IMG/VR virus record: IMGVR_UViG_3300044712_001199
Span: 1-48,747 of that record
Direction: 5' to 3' (one strand)
Source: a virus
Length of the DNA: 48,747 nucleotides
Below are positions 27,226 through 34,785 of this stretch, one piece after another. How positions within the stretch are numbered: the stretch's first letter is position 1; the number at the start of each line of letters is the position of its first letter. The translations under genes were made by a program, and so were the position numbers. Under the pieces are notes generated by a model. The model was not told the origin of the DNA. It did not search any database and was given only the letters and a program-made list of their open reading frames with translations.

Positions 27226-27912
27226 ATGACACCGCAAATACCTATACAGGATTTTGAGTTGCACAAACCACAAATAGCTTGGACTGCCATTGTCCGAAAC
27301 ATAGTGGTGCTTGGTAATTATCGGTATAGGTGTACTGTTACCCCGATTGACATTAACGAACCCGGTGGAGAGTTGGCCGAAAAAGAGGTGGGGTTCTTTC
27401 TTATAGACTTCATTGGCTCATTATATATCCTTGATACAATAAATGTCAATTCTGATCCAAATGTGATTGAGGTTGAGGACATATTCAATACTGGATTTTG
27501 CCCGCAGTCGGGTCAGATAGCAATAATATACAAGTCTGTTTGGGATGGGACATCCCCTTTTATTGCACCCGTAAAATTAGATAAACTCGACAAGTCGGCC
27601 AGAGACAATTACCAGACCATTGAAAAAAGTATTCTTTGGATCAGTCAGCAGCCTTTGGAGTTGGCATACGAAAATACAAATCACCCATCTGTAACCTACA
27701 CCGAATTATACAGAAAGATTTTTACCAACAACCCCAAAATAATGCTTGTTACTCCAGAATTTGATCCAGAGACAGGACAACCAACGGGCAATGAACTGGA
27801 AAACGTTTCCCGCCCAAGAAGGGTTATGGACAACGGGTTATTGGTCGCTATTGAATATGACTTGGCAGACACGCCCGAATTACAGAGTGGTAAAATAATC
27901 ATTTCACGATGA
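27226..27912 (+). CDS. Virion/tail structural protein of unknown type (228 aa)
   Basis: A strand-rich protein with WTAIVRNIVVLGNYRYRCTV at the start, a central FIDFIGSLYILDTINV-like region and a C-terminal part rich in Pro and Asn. It is placed between two fibre genes, three bases after one and overlapping the next by an ATGA junction. There is no signal peptide. A baseplate or fibre-linker role is likely but only from context. Confidence 0.5.
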   Translation: MTPQIPIQDFELHKPQIAWTAIVRNIVVLGNYRYRCTVTPIDINEPGGELAEKEVGFFLIDFIGSLYILDTINVNSDPNVIEVEDIFNTGFCPQSGQIAIIYKSVWDGTSPFIAPVKLDKLDKSARDNYQTIEKSILWISQQPLELAYENTNHPSVTYTELYRKIFTNNPKIMLVTPEFDPETGQPTGNELENVSRPRRVMDNGLLVAIEYDLADTPELQSGKIIISR

Positions 27913-30900
27913 GAAACGCACTGATCATATTGTCTTTAATTATTTTCCTATTATCAGGAAAATGCTTTTCACAGGACACAAAACCGTTGACAAATTTTGT
28001 GACCATACCCGCCAATGTTTATTCATTCGGATACTATAAAACAGACAGTACGGTGTGGATATGGAAGGGAACAGTTCTTGGATGGACCCAACTTGCCAAT
28101 AACAGGGATGGATGGTATGCTAAAACACTTGTAGGTACAGATACTATCGTTATTCGAATTGCACCAAAAGATACCTTAAATCTTGCAAAGTACATGCTTC
28201 ACAATGACAGCATCGACGTAACAGGATATTTTACCAATAGAAAAGGGTTATTAAAAGTTGACAAAAATCCAGACATAACACCCGGGACACATACCAAAAT
28301 CAGTTACGACGCCAAAGGATTAGTTACAGGCGGAGCGGATGCTACTACCGCCGATGTGGAACCAATAGGAAACAGGCAATATTTAACACCAGAAGATTCA
28401 ATTCAACTTGACAATCTGGCGGCAAACCTCAATGCAAAGGTTGACAAGGTTGCCGGCAAATCCCTTGTTTATGACACGGAGATCGCCAAGATTCATGCGC
28501 TGCATGCAGATGATCAGGATCTGTCGAACCTGGTTGTTAAAAATGACAGCTCGAAATTTTACGAAAAGCTTGTAAACAAAACCACTTCAGTAAGCACTGA
28601 CGGCGCAAGCGACATAAAATATCCAACCGCTAAAGCGGTAAAAACCTACGCCGATGCAAAGGTAGCGGATGCCATCAACGACGGCACAACGACCGTGGCG
28701 CCCTCACAGAATGCTGTATTTGATGCACTGGCAGTAAAACAGCCATTAGCCACAGCATTGACTAATATTCAGGACTCGTTAAATAACAGATATAGAAGGC
28801 AGGATACTGCAACAGTATTATTAAGTAGATTAAGAGCTATAAACACTTATCAAACCAAATTAACTAATCCAATTTTAGGAACTGGAACAACAAATTATAT
28901 TGCTAAATGGTTGACATCAAGCACACAAGGAGATAGTCCAATTAAATCAGAATCGGATAAACTTTCAATATTTGGTGATACGTATTCTCATTGTGTTGTT
29001 TCGCTTGGTTTAAATAGCATTAGTCCATTGAGTCAATTACATCAGGTAGGATTTTATTCTGCATTAAATGGTAATTCATATGCAAATGGTGTAGGAAGTT
29101 TTATTGCAGGATTCGAGACGGCATTAGGAACTGCATCAGGAAGTCAAACAGTAGATCAGGTAACAAATTTTAGTGTTGGTGGAATTGCAAAGGGTTCAGG
29201 TACGTCAATAACTCGGACTATTGGGTATAGTGCTTATGATGAATCAGCCGGAACAAATAACGCAGCTATTGCATTATTTGAATCTTCTTTTACAGGTAAT
29301 TGGTGGATGTATTACCCGGGTTCAAGGCCATCATATTTAAATGGTAAATTACTGATTCAAGGAACCAATCAGGTAGGAATGCTAAATGTTGGAACACTTT
29401 CGACAGGATGGGTTGGGAATAATATAGATATGGCTGTTAAGTTGGCTAATTCAAATTATGGAGCAATATGGGAGGCGGATAACGATCAGAGCGCATTATT
29501 ATTGACAAGCGCAACAGGTAAATTCAAATTTTCTACATCCTATGCTTCTACGGGAAGTTATAGAAAGATAGATATTACGCCTGGCGGTAATCAGGATGTG
29601 TATTTACAATCATCAGGAACAGGGAAGGTGACAATAGGCGGAACGTCAGGAACAGGTAAGTTAACTATTGGAAATACTGCAACATCAGGATTTGGAACCA
29701 ATGTATTAGATTTGGTTATTAAATTATCAAGTACTTATGGTAGTTATTTTGAGGCTGGAAATGATGACAGTGGATTAATGATTAAAGACGCATCCGGTAT
29801 TTTTAATTTATCAACAACATATGGATCAACAGGTAGTTATAGAAAAATAGGAATAACACCTGGAGGTAATGCTAATTTATTATTACAACAGTCAGGATCA
29901 GGATCGGTATTTGTTGGATATTCAGCAGACCCAACATCCGGAAATAAATTTGCAGTCAATGGTACTGGATATTTTTCAGGAAATTTATATGCGCCAGCAA
30001 TTAAATTATCAAATTCGACAGAAGGTTACGTACTTAAAATTCATTCAGACGGTACAGTTTATCCCGACTCACCTACTTCCGGAACTATCTACAATGGTGC
30101 ATGGGATGCTTCAACAAATACACCAACTCTTGCAAATGGAGTAGGTACAACAGGAAGTTATTATCATTGTACAGTATCAGGAACTGTTAACTTTGGAGCC
30201 GGAAATATAACCTTCACAGCATATAGTGATGACGTGGCTTACAATGGATCAATTTGGCAGAAAATACCACAGGCGCAATATTCTCCGGTAATTGCAACTG
30301 CTTCAAATTTAGGGGTGGTTAAAATTGGATCAGGAATTACGGTTGATTCAAACGGAATTATAGGTACTTCTCTTTCCGGATTAGGGGGAATTGGACTAAC
30401 AAACTTAAGTTCTACCATGTCGGGTTTAACCTATACCAACACAACCGGAGTATTCAGTTTAACATCAGGTTACTATTTCCCAACAACAACAGATCAAACA
30501 AACTGGAATAAATACAATCAATGGGATGGAGGCAGTACTGGTTTAGTTGCAGCAACAGCACGCACTTCATTAGGTCTTGGTTCTGCCGCATTATTAGATT
30601 CAACTCATTTTTCAATATTTAATCATGTTCATGGTAATATTACAAATACAGGATATTTAGGCACAACCGCAACGATCCCTTTAATAACCGGAACTGGAGG
30701 AATCATTCAGGCCGGAAGTTTTGGTACAACGGCCGGAACATTTGCGCAGGGAAATGATTCCCGAATAAACAATGGACAGACGGCTTATGGCTGGGGGAAT
30801 CATGCTTCCGCCGGATATGTTACTGGCACTCCGTGGACTGGTTATGGGTATCTCACTTCTGCTGACTTAAGTGGATATGCAACACAATCGTGGGTAAACT

Positions 30901-31460
30901 TACAAGGCTACGTTACTGGCACTCCTTGGACGGGCATGGGTTATCTCACCTCCAGTTCACTGACTGGCTATGCAACGCAAACTTGGGTAGGACAGCAGGG
31001 TTTTGTAATAGGGGACTATCTCCCAATCTCGGGAGGAACCCTTACCGGAGCATTAAACGGTACTTCAGCAAGCTTCTCTTCGTCTGTGACAGCCTCCAAT
31101 TTCTGCGATTCAGACATTCGGCTCAAAAACCTGCTTGGGTCGTTTGATATCACTGATTACAACAAGGTGTCTGCCATTAAGTTTCACAAATACAATTTTA
31201 AAGCGGATACAACCGCCACAACACGATATGGGGTCGTAGCGCAGGAGGTCGAAAAGGTATTACCTGAACTTGTGCACACGGACGCCGACGGATTGAAGTC
31301 GGTTAACTACGTCGATATGTTGGTTTTGTTGGTGGCACAACAGAAGGAGGCAATAGAGAAATTGGAAAAGAGAATCTCGGAAATGGAAAATAGGACAGAC
31401 GTAATTCAAGGAAAGAGATTCGAGATAGGAAATTCCCAAATTAATTATCTACCAAAATGA
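27909..31460 (+). CDS. Large tail fibre with signal peptide and C-terminal S74 self-cleaving chaperone
   Basis: 1183 residues. The N-terminus MRNALIILSLIIFLLSGKCFSQ is a Sec-type signal peptide. A DGTTTVAPSQNAVFDALAVK unit follows near residue 260, typical of phage fibres. Two related ~93-residue units (STGSYRKI.ITPGGN at about 547 and 640) are in the A/T-rich middle. YVTGTPWTG.GYLTS repeats are at about 970-1030. The C-terminus holds an intramolecular chaperone/peptidase S74: SDIRLK (Ser1068 and Lys1073 form the catalytic dyad known from endosialidase chaperones), followed by VVAQEVEKVLPELV and a terminal coiled coil. The chaperone drives trimer folding and is cut off. Probable receptor-binding fibre. 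Confidence 0.8.
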   Translation: MRNALIILSLIIFLLSGKCFSQDTKPLTNFVTIPANVYSFGYYKTDSTVWIWKGTVLGWTQLANNRDGWYAKTLVGTDTIVIRIAPKDTLNLAKYMLHNDSIDVTGYFTNRKGLLKVDKNPDITPGTHTKISYDAKGLVTGGADATTADVEPIGNRQYLTPEDSIQLDNLAANLNAKVDKVAGKSLVYDTEIAKIHALHADDQDLSNLVVKNDSSKFYEKLVNKTTSVSTDGASDIKYPTAKAVKTYADAKVADAINDGTTTVAPSQNAVFDALAVKQPLATALTNIQDSLNNRYRRQDTATVLLSRLRAINTYQTKLTNPILGTGTTNYIAKWLTSSTQGDSPIKSESDKLSIFGDTYSHCVVSLGLNSISPLSQLHQVGFYSALNGNSYANGVGSFIAGFETALGTASGSQTVDQVTNFSVGGIAKGSGTSITRTIGYSAYDESAGTNNAAIALFESSFTGNWWMYYPGSRPSYLNGKLLIQGTNQVGMLNVGTLSTGWVGNNIDMAVKLANSNYGAIWEADNDQSALLLTSATGKFKFSTSYASTGSYRKIDITPGGNQDVYLQSSGTGKVTIGGTSGTGKLTIGNTATSGFGTNVLDLVIKLSSTYGSYFEAGNDDSGLMIKDASGIFNLSTTYGSTGSYRKIGITPGGNANLLLQQSGSGSVFVGYSADPTSGNKFAVNGTGYFSGNLYAPAIKLSNSTEGYVLKIHSDGTVYPDSPTSGTIYNGAWDASTNTPTLANGVGTTGSYYHCTVSGTVNFGAGNITFTAYSDDVAYNGSIWQKIPQAQYSPVIATASNLGVVKIGSGITVDSNGIIGTSLSGLGGIGLTNLSSTMSGLTYTNTTGVFSLTSGYYFPTTTDQTNWNKYNQWDGGSTGLVAATARTSLGLGSAALLDSTHFSIFNHVHGNITNTGYLGTTATIPLITGTGGIIQAGSFGTTAGTFAQGNDSRINNGQTAYGWGNHASAGYVTGTPWTGYGYLTSADLSGYATQSWVNLQGYVTGTPWTGMGYLTSSSLTGYATQTWVGQQGFVIGDYLPISGGTLTGALNGTSASFSSSVTASNFCDSDIRLKNLLGSFDITDYNKVSAIKFHKYNFKADTTATTRYGVVAQEVEKVLPELVHTDADGLKSVNYVDMLVLLVAQQKEAIEKLEKRISEMENRTDVIQGKRFEIGNSQINYLPK
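30786..31010 (+). repeat. Tandem repeat in fibre gene encoding YVTGTPWTG..GYLTS
   Basis: Two copies of an ~87-base unit encode GYVTGTPWTGYGYLTSADLSGYATQSWV and, less closely, GYVTGTPWTGMGYLTSSSLTGYATQTWV (listed only to show register; each half is under 20 identical residues). The nucleotide copies differ at many third positions, so the duplication is not recent and is kept at the protein level. Such Tyr/Gly/Thr units occur in shaft regions close to S74 chaperones. Confidence 0.7.
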
Positions 31461-32842
31461 AAGTAAAACTATTATTTCTATTCCTGATCATGTGGGTTAA
31501 TACCTACGCACAGAAACTGCCTATCAATGGCCTGTGCTGGTCGGACATTAAAGCAGCCGTTGGTGGAAGCTGTCTCGATGAAGCGTTTGCCAATGCCAAC
31601 CCTGCATGGTTTGATACTACTTATAGTGAGAGCGGTAACTGCTTGATGGAGTTTCGTAATTATGGAGCACCACCATGCACTCGTCCAAGTGGATTAACTG
31701 CTTGTAGTTTATGGTATGAAATGCAAAGTGGGTATAGTGTTACGTGTGACAATGTTTGCACTGCCGTAACATTATCAGCCGTATATGGATTGGATGCTCA
31801 AGGGGCATTAACAGAAGGGTCAGATATTTATTTCAATTCACATTCGGATGATTGCACAAAAATAGATGATGGTTGTTATGTGCTAACAATAGGATTGGGA
31901 CCAAAATATCCCGTTCAGGTATCTGGCGGTAAATTATATTATTTAAGTTGTTCGTCAGTTGCAACGGTAACGACAAACTCAATTATAAATATTGCCTACA
32001 CAACCGCATCAAGTGGCGGGAATGTGACGGCAGACGGCGGGGCTACCGTAACTGAGCGGGGTATTGTGATTGGCACCTCTTCTGATCCTACAATCGCATC
32101 ATATATTCAAAAAATAAGTAGTGGAACCGGAACCGGATCCTATTCAATTGACATTACCGGACTTTCTGTCGGAACAACCTATCATGTGAGGGCTTATGCG
32201 ATCAACTCCGCAGGAACCTCATACGGCTCAGATGTTTCATTTTCGACTGCATCCATTACCGTCCCAACGGTATCAACCACTACGGCCTATTTCATTGATT
32301 TTGATGCCGCTTATTTTGAAGGGACAGTCAATGACGATGGCGGGGCAAGCGTAACTGAGCGGGGATTCTGTTGGAGTACATCGCCTAATCCAACCATTTT
32401 CGATAATACGTCTTCAAACGGAACTGGTACGGGATCATTTAATCACACCGCATATGCCCTCGAGCAAAACACCACCTACTATATCAGAGCTTATGCCACA
32501 AATAGTCAGGGTACGGCCTACGGGGCTGAACTTAGCGTAACACAGCCAGAAGAATGCACAACAAGGCCCGTGGGACTAACTCATTATGTTTTCATGAATG
32601 CAACTCGGCTTGGATCTGTTTGGACGGATGTTACATCTAGCAATATCTGTACAATAAATCTCAATGATGAGGGTACTGGATATCAAGGTGAATCATCTGG
32701 TGCAGGCACAGCAGTGTATCTTGGGCTGACAGAAACCGATTGCAGTAAAGTTCCAGATGGATACTATCTAGTCACTCAATTTTTTATACTACGAGCTAGA
32801 ATCCATATAATTAACGGAATATGGCACGATGAATGTCCATAA
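31457..32842 (+). CDS. Secreted protein with two FN3/Ig-like domains
   Basis: 461 residues with a signal peptide MKVKLLFLFLIMWVNTYAQ, then a Cys-rich part (residues about 25-150 with ten Cys). Two FN3-like domains of Bacteroidetes type follow (GGNVTADGGATVTERGIVI ... TTYHVRAYAINSAGTSYG and VNDDGGASVTERGFCW ... TTYYIRAYATNSQGTAYG), and a Cys-containing end. Such FN3-like repeats are frequent in Bacteroidetes surface proteins and in fibre-associated phage proteins, where they can stick to surfaces or glycans. It overlaps the fibre stop as ATGA, suggesting co-translation and a joint adhesion role. Confidence 0.6.
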   Translation: MKVKLLFLFLIMWVNTYAQKLPINGLCWSDIKAAVGGSCLDEAFANANPAWFDTTYSESGNCLMEFRNYGAPPCTRPSGLTACSLWYEMQSGYSVTCDNVCTAVTLSAVYGLDAQGALTEGSDIYFNSHSDDCTKIDDGCYVLTIGLGPKYPVQVSGGKLYYLSCSSVATVTTNSIINIAYTTASSGGNVTADGGATVTERGIVIGTSSDPTIASYIQKISSGTGTGSYSIDITGLSVGTTYHVRAYAINSAGTSYGSDVSFSTASITVPTVSTTTAYFIDFDAAYFEGTVNDDGGASVTERGFCWSTSPNPTIFDNTSSNGTGTGSFNHTAYALEQNTTYYIRAYATNSQGTAYGAELSVTQPEECTTRPVGLTHYVFMNATRLGSVWTDVTSSNICTINLNDEGTGYQGESSGAGTAVYLGLTETDCSKVPDGYYLVTQFFILRARIHIINGIWHDECP

Positions 32843-32917
32843 TAAATTACTGAAGCAAAATTGCCACCGTGCTGCAGCTATATAAAAATATTTTTGTTAA
32901 CACGAAAAAGAAGAGAC

Positions 32918-33271
32918 ATGACAGACGAAGCAAAACAACGATACGACGAGGACAAACCACATTATGAGGTTATAAGGACTATCGTCCAGGACGAATTTAA
33001 GCCGATAATCAGAAATCTTAATTGGTTTTTCGTTATTGCAATATCGTCAATTGGTTATCTGTTCATTAAAACTTCTGACCTGGAAAACAATAAGGCAAAC
33101 TCAGGAGAAGTGATTTTAAAGTCACAATACTACCAGATTGAAAAGGACGAGCACAGGATGATGAAAGAGGTATTTATCAATCCTTCTCGATCAATCTACG
33201 TTCTGGATCAAATCAATGAAAATATAGCAGAGAAATTGGGATTTACCTACATCACAAATAACAAACAATAA
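32918..33271 (+). CDS. Small single-pass membrane protein in lysis region
   Basis: 117 residues starting MTDEAKQRYDEDKPHYEV. One membrane helix (LNWFFVIAISSIGYLFIK) lies at about residues 33-50, after an acidic soluble N-part, and is followed by a polar ~65-residue domain. I chose the start at 32918 because it follows an A-rich stretch; an in-frame ATG at 32861 would add a Cys/Arg-rich extension. Its neighbours are the M15 endolysin and a holin-like gene, so a spanin-like or lysis accessory role is possible. Confidence 0.5.
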   Translation: MTDEAKQRYDEDKPHYEVIRTIVQDEFKPIIRNLNWFFVIAISSIGYLFIKTSDLENNKANSGEVILKSQYYQIEKDEHRMMKEVFINPSRSIYVLDQINENIAEKLGFTYITNNKQ

Positions 33272-33276
33272 AAATC

Positions 33277-33696
33277 ATGGTAAAGAGTGAAGACTGTATT
33301 CATAAATACGGCACGCCATCGCAGGCAAACAAATGGATGGTATTGTGGAATATTCCGGAGGAGCTAAAAGTAGGGATGATCCCAAAGAGGATTTATTGTA
33401 ATTCTGACTTGGTTGAGCCTCTAAAACTCGCATTTAAGTCTCTAATTAACACCGGAATGGTTGATGAGTTAAAGACATGGGACGGCTGTTTTAATATCCG
33501 AAAAATGGCCGGATCAAACCTTATGAGTCTGCATAGTTGGGGAATCGCTGTTGATGTCAACGCTGCCGAAAATGGATTAGGGCAACCCCCAAAACTTTCG
33601 AAGGAATTTGTCGAGTGCTTCACTAAAAATGGTTTCGATTGGGGTGGAAACTTCACCCGTCAAGATGGGATGCACTTTCAATTATCACATATTTAA
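33277..33696 (+). CDS. Peptidase M15-type endolysin
   Basis: 139 residues with the zinc-binding pattern of the M15 (VanY/L-alanyl-D-glutamate or D-Ala-D-Ala) peptidases: LMSLHSWGIAVDVN has His86 and Asp93 (HxxxxxxD), and GMHFQL supplies His133. WGIAVDVN and NGFDWGGNF are family hallmarks. It should cut peptide cross-links of peptidoglycan from the periplasm to release phage. The length matches single-domain phage M15 endolysins. No signal peptide is present, so it needs the holin-like neighbour for export. Confidence 0.82.
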   Translation: MVKSEDCIHKYGTPSQANKWMVLWNIPEELKVGMIPKRIYCNSDLVEPLKLAFKSLINTGMVDELKTWDGCFNIRKMAGSNLMSLHSWGIAVDVNAAENGLGQPPKLSKEFVECFTKNGFDWGGNFTRQDGMHFQLSHI

Positions 33697-33715
33697 CCAC
33701 TTAACACTTTTTATC

Positions 33716-34225
33716 ATGACAATCGCAGGAAGAATTTTAAGAGCAATTGCAACGCTATTCAATAATTTGAAGCGTGATGTAAAGAAAGCATTACCGTTGG
33801 CAGTTGTAGTAGTCAACGGCGTAAAGGACTTGGTAACAAATCCTACAAGCGGGAGTATTTTCGATTCGGTGCTTGACTTCGTGAAAAAGGCAATTCCAGG
33901 TGTTCTTGATGATGCTATAATTGACAAGGTTCATTTGGCCCTACACAATACACTGCCAAAACTCGCACTCAACCTAACAATTCTCAACGAAATTGAAGCT
34001 ATTTCAGATCCTGTTTTGAAAGCCGAAAAACTTAATGATGCTCTTCAAAACGCAATAGCACAACTGAATTTCTCAACAGACGAAGCAAAAAGAAATTTTT
34101 GGGACGGTCTGATGAAATTAGTTGCAGTGGATATTTCAGATGGGAAAATAACATGGGAAGAGCTTTCCGGACTTTCCAAATTCGTTTTTGACAACATCGA
34201 AGAATTGAAAGTTAAAATCAAATGA
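33716..34225 (+). CDS. Conserved helical protein of lysis region (169 aa)
   Basis: Starts MTIAGRILRAIATLFNN at 33716. An earlier in-frame ATG at 33608 would lie in the endolysin gene and is rejected. The protein is mostly helical (VKKALPLAVVVVNGVKDLV, then SIFDSVLDFVKKAIPGVLDDAI) and amphipathic at its N-terminus, which suggests membrane or lipid contact. Proteins of this type are often next to endolysins in Bacteroidetes phages. No enzymatic motif is present. Confidence 0.5.
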   Translation: MTIAGRILRAIATLFNNLKRDVKKALPLAVVVVNGVKDLVTNPTSGSIFDSVLDFVKKAIPGVLDDAIIDKVHLALHNTLPKLALNLTILNEIEAISDPVLKAEKLNDALQNAIAQLNFSTDEAKRNFWDGLMKLVAVDISDGKITWEELSGLSKFVFDNIEELKVKIK

Positions 34226-34285
34226 AAATCCCTGACTTCCAAATTAATATCGTTTCAGTTTATCAATTCATAAAAAAATTATGCC

Positions 34286-34705
34286 ATGAAAAATTTAAAA
34301 TTAGTGCTATTATTCGGGGGAACCCTGATCCTGTTGTTGATATTCCAAAATGTGAATGCCCAGGAAGCGATTCAATCAGTAACGCCAAACCCCGGATTCT
34401 TCGGTAAGATCGGCCAGTGGTTGCAAAGTCAAGTTGTTTGGTCTGTAGTATTATTTGTTGCAGGTATAGCATCTAAAAACGGATGGACTAAGATAGCTAA
34501 GGCTATTTTAGGGAGAACTACTATCGTGACAAGAGAGTTGAGCCATGTTTCGCTTGCTGTATCGAACTTTTCTGATTTAATTGATAAAGCTATTGAGAAT
34601 AATGGGAATGTAGATCAGAACAGCTTAAAAGAAGCGTGGGGGGCTGGAAAGACCGTTGTAGTTGAGGCAAAAGAAGCTTGGGTAACGATTAAACCCAAAG
34701 TATAA
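34286..34705 (+). CDS. Holin-like membrane protein
   Basis: 139 residues with two hydrophobic segments: a signal-like one at the start (NLKLVLLFGGTLILLLIFQ followed by NVNAQ) and VVWSVVLFVAGIA at about 50-62; a charged helical C-terminal part follows. A small membrane protein with this plan near an endolysin is a good candidate for a pinholin or holin. A/T-rich leader and the start AAAATTATGCCATGAAAAATT fit. Alternatively it may be a periplasmic lysis regulator. Confidence 0.5.
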   Translation: MKNLKLVLLFGGTLILLLIFQNVNAQEAIQSVTPNPGFFGKIGQWLQSQVVWSVVLFVAGIASKNGWTKIAKAILGRTTIVTRELSHVSLAVSNFSDLIDKAIENNGNVDQNSLKEAWGAGKTVVVEAKEAWVTIKPKV

Positions 34706-34785
34706 TCCTCATATTTTCAGAATATAACGACCCAAATAAAAAACACAGACGTAAATTTGATTTTTGAATACTAAATTATTGAGTT
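34706..34785 (+). promoter_or_regulatory. A/T-rich leader shared with the scaffold gene, possible promoter
   Basis: An 80-base gap. It contains TAAATTTG (about 34751-34758), a match to the Bacteroidetes -7 TAnnTTTG element about 28 bases before the ATG. The last bases (ACTAAATTATTGAGTT before ATG) copy the leader of the scaffold gene (ACTAAATTATTGTGTT). No upstream -33 box is obvious. A promoter or a translation-enhancing leader used by head genes is likely. Confidence 0.4.

Noticed and set aside
29869-30144. 91-codon plus-strand ORF in the fibre gene
   Set aside because: Gln/Tyr/Leu-rich by frame shift of the A/T-rich fibre; no independent support.
34222-34407. 61-codon ORF overlapping the holin-like gene
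   Set aside because: It begins as an ATGA overlap but runs out of frame through the holin-like gene, whose signal peptide is much more convincing.
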